From the NCBI RefSeq assembly GCF_900129995.1, contig NZ_FQXO01000007.1:1-64000 (forward strand): a stretch of DNA of 64,000 nucleotides. The letters are read 5' to 3'. Under the pieces are notes generated by a model, which was not told the origin of the DNA, searched no databases, and saw only the letters and a program-made list of their open reading frames with translations. This document shows, piece by piece, positions 8,697-17,727 of this stretch. A program made the translations under genes and the position numbers. This stretch comes from Caloranaerobacter azorensis DSM 13643 (lineage in GTDB: Bacteria; Bacillota; Clostridia; Tissierellales; Thermohalobacteraceae). How positions within the stretch are numbered: the first letter of the stretch is position 1; each line of letters opens with the position of its first letter.

Positions 8697-9596
8697 CTAT
8701 TTGCTATAATTTAAAAAATAATTTTTGAATCTTTCAATAAAATTTTTAAAATTATTATCATTGCTATTATCTTCGTTACCAACAATTTTTAAAGCAATAG
8801 CATTTATCCTTTTAACAAAAGAAGAATTCGGATGTAATAAAGTTATTGGCTTTTGGAGCTTTACAGATTCTACTAATAATTTACTGTTTTGTATATATCC
8901 CAAATTTATTAGCTCGAAATTTAAAAATCTTTTAGTAGCTCTATTTAATTTTTCATAAACTTCTTTAGCTTCATAATAATTATCGACTTTATTTACTACT
9001 AAATTAATTTTATTGTAACTATAATTAGAAATAATTAGAGTTTTAATCAATGCATATGCGTCTGTTAAAGAGGTAGGTTCAGGAGTGGTAACTAAAATAA
9101 CTTCATTGGCAGCCTCAATAAAACTCAATACAGTTTTCGATATACCTGCCCCAGTATCAATTAATATAAAGTCTGCAGTTTCAGACAATTTTTCGAGTTG
9201 ACTAGTTAATTCATATAATTCTCTCTCTTTAATATCAATTAACTCTTCTAATGCCGATCCTCCAGCAATAATCTTTAATCCACAAGGACCTTCTGTTATA
9301 ATTTCCAAAATATCCTTTTCTTTTTTTATAACATCAACAATAGTATGTTTAGGCATAATTCCTAAAGCTATATCAACATTTGCTAAACCTATATCCGCAT
9401 CAAAAATAACTGTTTTATATCCAAGCTTATTTAATGAAATTGCTAAATTAATTGTAAAATTAGTCTTACCAACCCCACCTTTACCACTAGTTATAGCTAA
9501 AACTCTAGTTTTACTATTGGGTTTATTTTCAATTTTCATTCTGTTGTTTTTATATTTACTTACCATTTGTCTCAATCTATATGCTTGGTCTCTCAT
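8697..9596 (-). CDS. flhG: MinD-like ATPase FlhG (YlxH/FleN)
   Basis: FlhG is a MinD/ParA-type ATPase that, with FlhF, sets flagellar number and placement. The 299-residue protein shows the deviant Walker A motif KGGVGKT (about residues 30-36), the switch segment FDADIGLANVDIALG, and DTGAGI for Walker B. The N-terminal MRDQAYRLRQM stretch resembles the known FlhF-activating N-terminal helix of FlhG. The ATG at 9596 is chosen because GGAGAG lies 7 bases upstream; the TTG at 9611 overlaps that site. It follows the flhF stop by one base. Confidence 0.94.
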   Translation of the reverse strand: MRDQAYRLRQMVSKYKNNRMKIENKPNSKTRVLAITSGKGGVGKTNFTINLAISLNKLGYKTVIFDADIGLANVDIALGIMPKHTIVDVIKKEKDILEIITEGPCGLKIIAGGSALEELIDIKERELYELTSQLEKLSETADFILIDTGAGISKTVLSFIEAANEVILVTTPEPTSLTDAYALIKTLIISNYSYNKINLVVNKVDNYYEAKEVYEKLNRATKRFLNFELINLGYIQNSKLLVESVKLQKPITLLHPNSSFVKRINAIALKIVGNEDNSNDNNFKNFIERFKNYFLNYSK

Positions 9597-9597
9597 A

Positions 9598-10725
9598 CTA
9601 TAACTCTCCAATCAAGTATTTACTTAATTTATTTACATCTGCAATTTCAATGTCATCAGGAACATTTTGACCAGTAGTAAAATAAGACAATGGTTTATCC
9701 GAGTAATATCTGGTGTTTAAAATAATACCTAAATTATCGACTTCATCTAACTTAGTAAAAATGATTTTATATTCCTGTATATTCCTATATTTATCAATAA
9801 CAGATTTAATAGTATCCATACTAGATGTTGCACTTAACACTAAATAGACTTCTTTGTTATTGACAGAATTAATCAAATTTCTTATTTCTTCAATCTTTTC
9901 ATTATCTTTATGATTTCTTCCAGCAGTATCTATTAAGATAATCTCTTTATCTTTTAATTTCGACATAACTTTATAAATATCCTCTATATCATAAATATTA
10001 TTTACTGGAATACTTAATATATCCCCATAAGTTTTTATCTGCTCTGCAGCTCCTATTCTATATGTATCTGCATTGATAATTCCAACTTCTAATTTTTCAT
10101 ATAAACATATTTTAGAAGCAATCTTAGCTAAAGTAGTAGTTTTCCCTACACCAGTAGGCCCAATAAAAAATATGATTTTATTCGGCTTTGACAAATCTAT
10201 AGGTTCTGGATTGCCCAAATATTCAATTATATGATATCTAATTATATCTCTAATAGATTTATCATCCTTATCTTCAACATTAAATCTTTCATTTATCTTA
10301 TTCAATATTTCATCAGCTATATATTCCTCTACTCCTTTTTTAACAAGAATCCGTTTATAAGCCATTAACTTTTCTGATAAATTACTTCTTTCTTTCTTTT
10401 CGGCATTTATAAGCATATTTTCCATTAATTGTTTTAATTCTTTGATCTCTTTATTAAGTTCCTTCTGAACATTATTTATTTCATCATTGAATGAACTATT
10501 ATAATAATTTATACCCTTATTGGTCCGATCATCTATTGTATTTTTTAGTTTATAATTTTCATCTACTGCAGCTACTACTTCTATTAGCGGTTTTTTAAAA
10601 AAACCAAAAAAACCACTTTGTTTTATTTTTCTTGTATGAAGTATAACTGCATCTGTACCGAGTTCTTTTTTTATTTTATCCATAATTTCTTTATTTGTCT
10701 TCCCAATATACCTCTTTACCTTCAT
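9598..10725 (-). CDS. flhF: SRP-type GTPase FlhF
   Basis: FlhF is the third member of the Ffh/FtsY GTPase group and recruits early flagellar components to the assembly site. The 375-residue protein has a basic N-terminal region (RKIKQSGFFGFFKKPLIEVV), a helical linker (about 75-165), and the NG GTPase with G1 [14 protein letters not shown]3 DTAGR and G4 TKLDEVDNLG. Its ATG overlaps the flhA stop by one base (TAATG). It is the direct partner of the next gene, flhG. Confidence 0.96.
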   Translation of the reverse strand: MKVKRYIGKTNKEIMDKIKKELGTDAVILHTRKIKQSGFFGFFKKPLIEVVAAVDENYKLKNTIDDRTNKGINYYNSSFNDEINNVQKELNKEIKELKQLMENMLINAEKKERSNLSEKLMAYKRILVKKGVEEYIADEILNKINERFNVEDKDDKSIRDIIRYHIIEYLGNPEPIDLSKPNKIIFFIGPTGVGKTTTLAKIASKICLYEKLEVGIINADTYRIGAAEQIKTYGDILSIPVNNIYDIEDIYKVMSKLKDKEIILIDTAGRNHKDNEKIEEIRNLINSVNNKEVYLVLSATSSMDTIKSVIDKYRNIQEYKIIFTKLDEVDNLGIILNTRYYSDKPLSYFTTGQNVPDDIEIADVNKLSKYLIGEL

Positions 10726-12758
10726 TATAATGTCACCATCCCTAATGACTGAACTTCGACTGTAGGCTCTATTTCATTATAAGACAATACTACTAAATCT
10801 TTTACTAATTGTTCAGTCAATCTTTTGAAATATATTCTAACTATAGGAGCTGTTAGGATTATCGGCTGTTCTCCTATCGAAGTCACCTTTTCTATATTTT
10901 TTGATAAACTTTGAAGGATTTTTTGGACTTTTACTGGTTCTAGTGCCAGATATGAACCTGTTTCTGACTTATTGATAGAATCCATAATCAACTGTTCTAG
11001 TTCACCATCTAATGTAATTACTTTTATCTTATTGTCTTGCACATATTTCTTTGTTATATATCTTGACAACCTCTGTCTTACATATTCAGTTAATAAATCC
11101 GGATCTCTAGTAACTACTCCGTAGTCTGCTAAAGCTTCTAATATAGAAACCATATTTCTAATAGAAATTTGTTCTTTTAATAAATTCGCAAAAACTTTTT
11201 GTATATCGCCTATAGAAAGAACATTTGGAATAAGTTCTTCTACTAAAGCAGGATATTCTTCCTTTATATTATCTATTAAGACTTTCACTGCTTGTCTATC
11301 AAGCAGTTCATGTGCATATCTCCTAATTATTTCAGTTAAATGAGTTGCTATTATAGATGGTGGATCTACTACAGTGTACCCTAATATTTCTGCTTTTTCC
11401 CTCTCATCTTCAGTTATCCATTTCGCCGGTAGACCAAATGCTGGTTCAATAGTATCTATCCCTGTTAATTCTCCTTGAGCCGTTCCTGGATTCATAGCTA
11501 GATAATGGTCAAATAATAATTCACCTTTTGCAACTTCTACCCCTTTTATTTTAATTACATACTCATTTGGATTTAATTGTATATTATCCCTTAATCTAAC
11601 CATTGGAACTATCATCCCAAGTTCTAATGCTATCTGTCTTCTAATTAATACAATTCTATCAAGCAGATCTCCACCTTGATTCACATCGGCTAATGGTATA
11701 ATTGCATAACCAAATTCCAATTCTATGTCGTCTACTTTTAATAATGACATTACGTTTTCTGTCTTTTTAACTTCTTCAACTTCTACTTCTTCTGCAATTT
11801 CTTTTTCTTCTTCAACACTCTTTTTAATATTAATCTGCATATTATATCCTAAATAAAAGAATATGCCTGCTAAAAATATGTATGGCAAAAATGGTAATGG
11901 AGTAACAATTCCCAATAAAGACAGTACACTACCAATAATATACATAATTTTAGGATGGTTATTAAAAAGCTGTTTAACAACATCTTGTCCAAGATTTGAT
12001 TCTGAAGCAGCTCTAGTTACAACTATACCTGTAGCAGTAGATATAATAAGAGCTGGTATCTGACTAACCAAGCCATCTCCTACCGTTAACAAAGTGTATT
12101 TATGAAGTGCTTCTACAAATGTTAAATTTTTAGTCAAAATTCCTATAACAAAGCCTGCACATATATTTATTATAGTGATAATAATACTAGCTATTGCATC
12201 CCCTTTAACGAATTTACTGGCACCATCCATAGCGCCATAAAAATCGGCTTCTTTCTGTATTTCGCTTCTTCTTTTTTTCGCTTCTTCTTCTGTTATAAGT
12301 CCTGAATTCAAATCTGCATCTATAGCCATCTGTTTCCCTGGCATAGCATCAAGAGTAAATCTAGCTGCAACTTCTGCTACTCTTTCAGCTCCTTTAGTAA
12401 TTACTATAAATTGTATTATTACAATTATTAAAAATATAATAAAACCTACTATAGGATTTCCCTTGATTACAAAATTTCCGAAGGTCTCTATAACACTTCC
12501 TGCATCTCCATCTGTTAAAATATATCTTGTTGTTGATATATTTAAAGAAAGTCTATAAAGTGTAGTTATTAATAACAAAGACGGAAAAACTGAAAATTGT
12601 AAAACTTCTTCAGCATACATTGCAATTAAAAGAATTAATAATGCAAAAGATATATTCAAAGTTAAAAGTATATCTAAAGCCCCTTTAGGAACAGGTATAA
12701 TAATCATTAGAATTATTGCAATAATAAATATCGCTACTACAATATCTCCAAATTTCAT
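10725..12758 (-). CDS. flhA: Flagellar export gate protein FlhA
   Basis: FlhA forms the nonameric export gate of the flagellar type III secretion system. The 677-residue protein has about eight N-terminal membrane helices (about 1-310) interrupted by the conserved cytoplasmic FHIPEP-family loop (DAMPGKQMAIDADLNSGLI), and a large C-terminal cytoplasmic domain (about 340-677) that docks chaperone-substrate complexes. A Glu-rich linker (about 315-335) separates the two. GGAGG lies 6 bases before the ATG. It follows flhB by 18 bases. Confidence 0.97.
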   Translation of the reverse strand: MKFGDIVVAIFIIAIILMIIIPVPKGALDILLTLNISFALLILLIAMYAEEVLQFSVFPSLLLITTLYRLSLNISTTRYILTDGDAGSVIETFGNFVIKGNPIVGFIIFLIIVIIQFIVITKGAERVAEVAARFTLDAMPGKQMAIDADLNSGLITEEEAKKRRSEIQKEADFYGAMDGASKFVKGDAIASIIITIINICAGFVIGILTKNLTFVEALHKYTLLTVGDGLVSQIPALIISTATGIVVTRAASESNLGQDVVKQLFNNHPKIMYIIGSVLSLLGIVTPLPFLPYIFLAGIFFYLGYNMQINIKKSVEEEKEIAEEVEVEEVKKTENVMSLLKVDDIELEFGYAIIPLADVNQGGDLLDRIVLIRRQIALELGMIVPMVRLRDNIQLNPNEYVIKIKGVEVAKGELLFDHYLAMNPGTAQGELTGIDTIEPAFGLPAKWITEDEREKAEILGYTVVDPPSIIATHLTEIIRRYAHELLDRQAVKVLIDNIKEEYPALVEELIPNVLSIGDIQKVFANLLKEQISIRNMVSILEALADYGVVTRDPDLLTEYVRQRLSRYITKKYVQDNKIKVITLDGELEQLIMDSINKSETGSYLALEPVKVQKILQSLSKNIEKVTSIGEQPIILTAPIVRIYFKRLTEQLVKDLVVLSYNEIEPTVEVQSLGMVTL

Positions 12759-12776
12759 AATTGTCCTCCTAACTTA

Positions 12777-13862
12777 TTAGACCTTTTTAAGGCTATAAAC
12801 ATATGCGAGTATTTCAGCTACTGCTTGATAAAGTTCTTCAGGAATTACCTGCCCTATTTCAACATTATTATATAGATGCCTTGCTAACCATTTGTTTTCA
12901 ACAACCGGTATAGAAGATTCTTTTGCTACCTTTTTAATATTTTCAGCAATCATATCTTTACCTTTAGCAATTACATATGGAGCATCATATTTTTCTTTAT
13001 CATATTTCAAAGCAACTGCATAATGTGTTGGATTGGTGATAATAACATCCGCTTTAGGTACATCCTGCATCATCCTGCGCATAGATATCTGACGCTGTTT
13101 TTCTTTTATTTTCGATTTAATAACAGGATCACCTTCTGTTTGTTTATATTCTTCTTTTATTTCTTGCTTCGACATTTTTAAATTTTTCTCATATTCCCAC
13201 CATTGATATGCATAATCCAATACGGATAATATAAACAAAGCTAATCCTATTCTAATAGCAATCTCAAATGACATTTTAGCTATATAAAATATAATATTAG
13301 ATATATCTTTTTCAAGTAATCGCATAATATTCTTAATTTGTCCCATGATGTAAGAATACATAATATAACCTATTAATAATATCTTCAAAAATGACTTTAC
13401 CAATTCTACAAGTGCTCTTTTTGAAAATATACGTTTAAACCCCTCTATAGGATTTATCCTACTAAACTTAATTTGCAAAGTTTTTGTTGTAAATAAAAAT
13501 CCTACTTGGAAATAATTAATAATTAATGCAAATATAAAAGCTATCCCTAAAATTGGCGCAACAATTTTAGCTGTTTTTAGAATAATATATCTTAATAATA
13601 AAATAATTTCTTTTTTTGAATAAAAATCATCAGCAATTAAATATTCGCTATAAATATAACTTATGTGTTCTTTTAAACTATTAAACATATAATTACCAAA
13701 AATTTTTAAAGCTAGAAATATAAATATTAGCAGTAAAGCAGATGTTAATTCTCTACTTTGTAGTACCTGCCCCTTTTCTCTCGCTTCTTTTCTTCGTTTA
13801 GGAGTAGGTTTTTCTGTCTTTTCTCCACCTGCAAATAATTGTATTTTTATATTACTCAGCAT
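12777..13862 (-). CDS. flhB: Flagellar export switch protein FlhB
   Basis: FlhB sits in the export gate and switches substrate class from rod/hook to filament. The 361-residue protein has the basic start EKPTPKRRKEAREKGQV, four membrane helices (about 35-210), and the C-terminal domain with the autocleavage motif NPTH (TNPTHYAVALKYD). The length is typical. A paralogue of only its C-terminal domain, lacking NPTH, is encoded at 41680-41961. It follows fliR by 18 bases. Confidence 0.97.
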   Translation of the reverse strand: MLSNIKIQLFAGGEKTEKPTPKRRKEAREKGQVLQSRELTSALLLIFIFLALKIFGNYMFNSLKEHISYIYSEYLIADDFYSKKEIILLLRYIILKTAKIVAPILGIAFIFALIINYFQVGFLFTTKTLQIKFSRINPIEGFKRIFSKRALVELVKSFLKILLIGYIMYSYIMGQIKNIMRLLEKDISNIIFYIAKMSFEIAIRIGLALFILSVLDYAYQWWEYEKNLKMSKQEIKEEYKQTEGDPVIKSKIKEKQRQISMRRMMQDVPKADVIITNPTHYAVALKYDKEKYDAPYVIAKGKDMIAENIKKVAKESSIPVVENKWLARHLYNNVEIGQVIPEELYQAVAEILAYVYSLKKV

Positions 13863-13880
13863 TTGTGATCATTCCTTATT

Positions 13881-14645
13881 CTACTTTAAGAAAGAAAATA
13901 CCCGAAAGATTTGTTCATATAAATTACACATAAAAGTAATGATAAAAGGTATCATCAATATCAAAGTAATAATTCCTATAGCAATTCTCAAAGGCATTCC
14001 AACTATAAAAACATTCATTTGCGGCATAGTTCGCGCTAATATTCCTAATATAACATTAGTTATAAATATAGTAGCCAATATAGGGCTACTAAGTTTAAAA
14101 GCTATAATGAATATATTACTAGTAATTGTAAGTATCTCTTTATAAATACTTGCCTTAATAACATAACTCCCTAAAGGGATTATGTTAAATAAATCCAATA
14201 AAGTCTTTATTAATACATGATGTCCATTCACAACCAAAAAAGTCAGTAAAGCCAAAATGTAAAAGAAATTACCTGTTATTGGAACCTGTATATTACTATT
14301 AGGATCTAATACATTTACCATACTAAAACCTAATTGCATATCTACTAACTTTCCTGCTAAATATAATGAAGAGAAAAATAAATACATAATGAATCCAATA
14401 AATATACCTAAAAATAATTCTCTTATTATATAAATTATAAAATGATAAATATCTATTTGCGATTGATTGAATTCAACTATATTAATCATTATCAGTGTAA
14501 GAAAAAAAGTAAAAACTATTTTGAATATTGTTGGTACATTCCTTCTACTAAATATTGGAGTAATGATAAAAATCCCGCTTAATCTAACGAATACTAACAA
14601 GAAAATAATATATTTATTTATAATCAATTGTATAACATCTACCAT
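13881..14645 (-). CDS. fliR: Flagellar export membrane protein FliR
   Basis: FliR forms the core of the export gate with FliP and FliQ. The 254-residue protein is almost wholly hydrophobic, with about six helices and the family segment ELFLGIFIGFIMYLFFSSLY. The ATG at 14645 is chosen over the one at 14657 because GGTGA lies 5 bases upstream and the earlier codon has none. It follows fliQ by 17 bases. Confidence 0.95.
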   Translation of the reverse strand: MVDVIQLIINKYIIFLLVFVRLSGIFIITPIFSRRNVPTIFKIVFTFFLTLIMINIVEFNQSQIDIYHFIIYIIRELFLGIFIGFIMYLFFSSLYLAGKLVDMQLGFSMVNVLDPNSNIQVPITGNFFYILALLTFLVVNGHHVLIKTLLDLFNIIPLGSYVIKASIYKEILTITSNIFIIAFKLSSPILATIFITNVILGILARTMPQMNVFIVGMPLRIAIGIITLILMIPFIITFMCNLYEQIFRVFSFLK

Positions 14646-14662
14646 AAAATTCACCATTTAAA

Positions 14663-14932
14663 CTATTTTATAAACGTATTCATATTCTCAAAAAGTTTAT
14701 TAGTAAAATCTAAAATAAGACTTAATAGCCAAGGCGAAAATATTAAAAACGAAATCATCACAGCTATTATTTTAGGAACGAAAGCCAATGTAGCTTCCTG
14801 TATTTGTGTCGTTGCTTGAAATATACTAACAGCTAACCCTACTAATAGGCCAAAAATCAACATTGGAGAAGAAAGCATTAAAACCATTTTAATCGCATCT
14901 TGAGCTAAACTTATAATATCCCCTTGGCTCAT
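14663..14932 (-). CDS. fliQ: Flagellar export membrane protein FliQ
   Basis: FliQ is a two-helix component of the export gate. The 89-residue length is exactly that of the family, with helices at about 17-40 and 50-75 and the conserved loop ATTQIQEATLAFVPK between them. AGGAGTGA lies 5 bases before the ATG. It sits between fliP and fliR as in most bacteria. Confidence 0.96.
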   Translation of the reverse strand: MSQGDIISLAQDAIKMVLMLSSPMLIFGLLVGLAVSIFQATTQIQEATLAFVPKIIAVMISFLIFSPWLLSLILDFTNKLFENMNTFIK

Positions 14933-14943
14933 TTATATCACTC

Positions 14944-15708
14944 CTAATTAAAACTTAATAGTAATTGTTTTACAACAAGATTCCATCCATCTACCATAAT
15001 GAAAAGCAATATTTTAAATGGTAAAGATATCATAACTGGTGGTAACATCATCATTCCCATTGACATCAATGTACTTGCAACTACCATATCTATTACTAGA
15101 AACGGTATAAATAATACAAATCCCATCTGAAAAGCTGTTTTCAATTCACTAATCATAAAAGCAGGTATTAATACTCTCGTTGGTATATCTTCTAATTTCA
15201 AATTATCGTTTTGCTCAATACCTGACGCTTTAATAAATAAAGCCAAATCTTTCCCTCTAGTCTGTTTAAACATGAATTCACGGATTGGTTCTAATGCATT
15301 ATTAAACGCTTCCTCTTGGTTGATTTCCCCATTTAAAAAAGGTTTAACAGCTTGTTCATTAATTTGATCTATAGTTGGACTCATAATAAAAAATGTTAAG
15401 AATAACGCTAACCCAATCAAAACTTGATTTGGTGGCGTCTGTTGCGTTGCTAAAGCATTACGCATGAAAGACAGTACAATAATTATCCTAGTAAAACTTG
15501 TAACCATTATTAAAATAGAAGGGGCCAAAGTTAATACAGTTAACAAAATCAATATCTGTATGCTTATAACATAATCATTTGGATCATTTGTATCTTTCAA
15601 AGATATCGTCTTCCCAAATAAAGAAATTTCTGGGGCCCCATATACAACAGAATTACAAAGTACAATTAATACAGTTGTAATTATAAGAACTTTTACTATT
15701 TTAGTCAT
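14944..15708 (-). CDS. fliP: Flagellar export membrane protein FliP
   Basis: FliP builds the central pore of the export gate. The 254-residue protein has a cleavable N-terminal signal (about 1-25), then helices and the family signatures LTLAPSILIMVTSFTRII, LRNALATQQTPPNQVLIGLA-like segment, and MGMMMLPPVMISLPFKILLF. I prefer the ATG at 15708, since AGTAGGATGA lies before it; the ATG codons at 15717 and 15726 are worse spaced, so the exact start is not certain. It follows fliO by 39 bases. Confidence 0.94.
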   Translation of the reverse strand: MTKIVKVLIITTVLIVLCNSVVYGAPEISLFGKTISLKDTNDPNDYVISIQILILLTVLTLAPSILIMVTSFTRIIIVLSFMRNALATQQTPPNQVLIGLALFLTFFIMSPTIDQINEQAVKPFLNGEINQEEAFNNALEPIREFMFKQTRGKDLALFIKASGIEQNDNLKLEDIPTRVLIPAFMISELKTAFQMGFVLFIPFLVIDMVVASTLMSMGMMMLPPVMISLPFKILLFIMVDGWNLVVKQLLLSFN

Positions 15709-15747
15709 ATTATTCATCCTACTCATTTATAGTTCTTAGTAATCTTA

Positions 15748-16185
15748 TTAGTCCTTTATATTTTTTGTAAAATTATTTTCAAAAAGCTTTTCCAAATATT
15801 TGTTAAATTTAGGTTTGTTAGTTATAAAATCAGGTGATGATAACTCAATATTTTCTAATTTATCAAGCAAAATTATACTATTATTATTATAAGCTAATAT
15901 ATAATATTTACCATACATTTCTAATACTAAAATTCTGATACCATTTATATTTAAAATATCTATAACTTTAACCTTATCTCTTTTTCCAACAACATTAAAT
16001 TTGAGTTTCAATATTCTACCTAAAAATAATATAGCTAAAATGATTAAAATAAAGCCAAATATAAAACTGATTAAATCAATAAAAGAATAACCCCCGTTAT
16101 TATCAATGTAACTGGAGCCAAAAGCATACTCATTAACAAATAAAAAGCCAGAGGTAAAAAATAATTTAGAAAAAATATCTCTCAT
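15748..16185 (-). CDS. fliO: FliO-like (FliZ) flagellar export assembly protein
   Basis: FliO helps FliP oligomerise. The 145-residue protein has an N-terminal hydrophobic stretch (about 5-20), one clear membrane helix (about 33-55), then a small cytoplasmic beta domain (KVKVIDILNINGIRILVLEM, typical of FliO). The family is poorly conserved, so the call rests on architecture and the position between cheY and fliP. It begins 2 bases after cheY and has only a weak ribosome site, which suggests translational coupling. Confidence 0.85.
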   Translation of the reverse strand: MRDIFSKLFFTSGFLFVNEYAFGSSYIDNNGGYSFIDLISFIFGFILIILAILFLGRILKLKFNVVGKRDKVKVIDILNINGIRILVLEMYGKYYILAYNNNSIILLDKLENIELSSPDFITNKPKFNKYLEKLFENNFTKNIKD

Positions 16186-16187
16186 TG

Positions 16188-16550
16188 TTAGCCTAATACT
16201 TTTTTTACAGCTTCTAATACTCTATCTGCTTGAAACGGCTTCACTATAAAATCTCTAGCTCCAGCTTGAATTGATTCGATAACCATAGCCTGTTGTCCCA
16301 TAGCTGAACACATTATTATTTTCGCATTTTCATCTAACTTTTTAATTTCCTTCACAGCTTGAATTCCGTCTACTTCTGGCATTGTAATATCCATTATTAC
16401 TAAATCTGGTTTAAGCTCTTTATATTTTTCAATAGCTTTAGCCCCATTATCGGCTTCACCTATAACCTCATATCCATTCTTATTCAAAATATCTTTAATC
16501 ATCATTCTCATAAAAGCAGCATCATCAACAATAAGTATTCCTTTACCCAT
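16188..16550 (-). CDS. cheY: Chemotaxis response regulator CheY
   Basis: CheY carries phosphate from CheA to the motor switch. The 120-residue single receiver domain has the acidic pair Asp9-Asp10, phosphorylation site Asp54 (VIMDITMPEVDG), the conserved Ser in CSAMGQ, and Lys near the end in VKPF. No output domain is present. AAGGAGG precedes the ATG. It lies between the switch gene fliY and fliO as in B. subtilis. Confidence 0.96.
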   Translation of the reverse strand: MGKGILIVDDAAFMRMMIKDILNKNGYEVIGEADNGAKAIEKYKELKPDLVIMDITMPEVDGIQAVKEIKKLDENAKIIMCSAMGQQAMVIESIQAGARDFIVKPFQADRVLEAVKKVLG

Positions 16551-16575
16551 ATTAATTCCTCCTTATTATTTCTTT

Positions 16576-17727
16576 TTAAATTTTATTTGCCCTTTTTGAT
16601 GGATTTACAACATCTGTTATTCTAACACCAAAATTATCATCGATTACTACAACTTCACCTTTAGCGATAAACTTTCCATTTGCAAATATCTCTAAAGGTT
16701 CTCCAACTAGCTTGTCCAGTTCTATAACTGTTCCAGGACCAAATTCTAAAATCTCACTAATCTTTTTAGTTGTTCTTCCCAATTCGACAGTAACTTCTAC
16801 AGGTATCTCCTGTATTAAATCAATGCTTTCATTATATTCTATTTTTTTATTCTCATCAAAGGACTGGAATTCTACTTTTCTTACATTAATATGTTCTTGT
16901 TTCTTAATTTCTTCATTATTCACATTATAACTCAAATTTTCTGTACTATTCTTAGACTCATTATTGTGTCTCAATTTTTCATTACCTTCTTGATTAATTA
17001 GATCCATATTTTCATTTAAATTATCAGAATTAAAATCAGATTTCTGCCCTAAAAGTCTACTTACCATATTTTTCGCAAAATCAATTGGTAAAAGTTGCAT
17101 TATCTCACTATCAATCAAGTCGCCAATAATCATTCTAAAGGATATTTTAACAATTGTTTTATTCTTAAAAATATCTAAATCTATATTATCTTCATTTAAT
17201 TTTATTAAAAAAGCTCTAGGAGGTTCAATATCAATAACTGTAGAAAACATCTCTGATAGCGAAGTACTTGACGAACCAACCATTTGATTCATTGCTTCAC
17301 TTATAGCACTTAAATCCATTTCATTCAATTCTCTATCTGTGTTTGTACCGTCACCACCCATCATAAGGTCGGTAATAACTTTTACATCATCTGTTTTCAA
17401 TATTAATAAATTTGAACCTTCGAGTCCTAACTTATATTTTACATCTACAGCTACAAATGGAACTACATATTCTTTTGAAAGTTCCTCTGTATTAGTTACC
17501 TCTACCTTAGGTGTTGTGATAACAACTTTCTTACCTAGTAGAGTATATAAAGTTGTTGCTGCTGTTCCCATACTAATATTACCTATTTCTCCTAGTGCAT
17601 CTTTTTCTGTTTCAGTTAATTCTTCTTTTTCTCCAACTGTTTCATTATTATTATTATCAATATTATCAACTAGTTCTCCTTTTAATAAAGCATCTATTTC
17701 TTCCTGCGAAAGCATATTATTCGTCAT
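16576..17727 (-). CDS. fliY: Flagellar switch protein and CheY-P phosphatase FliY
   Basis: FliY fuses a CheC-type phosphatase with a FliN-type C-ring domain. The 383-residue protein begins with the CheY-P docking motif MLSQEEIDALLKGEL, shared with FliM; residues about 35-205 carry two phosphatase sites (GEIGNISMGTAATTL and ISEAMNQMVGSSSTSL); about 220-290 are a polar Asn/Glu-rich linker; and about 300-383 are the SpoA/FliN domain (VTVELGRTTKKISEIL). The first ATG overlaps the fliM stop by 11 bases, with GGTGA 8 bases upstream. Confidence 0.95.
   Translation of the reverse strand: MTNNMLSQEEIDALLKGELVDNIDNNNNETVGEKEELTETEKDALGEIGNISMGTAATTLYTLLGKKVVITTPKVEVTNTEELSKEYVVPFVAVDVKYKLGLEGSNLLILKTDDVKVITDLMMGGDGTNTDRELNEMDLSAISEAMNQMVGSSSTSLSEMFSTVIDIEPPRAFLIKLNEDNIDLDIFKNKTIVKISFRMIIGDLIDSEIMQLLPIDFAKNMVSRLLGQKSDFNSDNLNENMDLINQEGNEKLRHNNESKNSTENLSYNVNNEEIKKQEHINVRKVEFQSFDENKKIEYNESIDLIQEIPVEVTVELGRTTKKISEILEFGPGTVIELDKLVGEPLEIFANGKFIAKGEVVVIDDNFGVRITDVVNPSKRANKI

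Noticed and set aside
16440-16470. GCCGATAA inside cheY in minus sense
   Set aside because: There is no TAAA at the needed distance; the bases encode the conserved EADNG stretch of the receiver domain.
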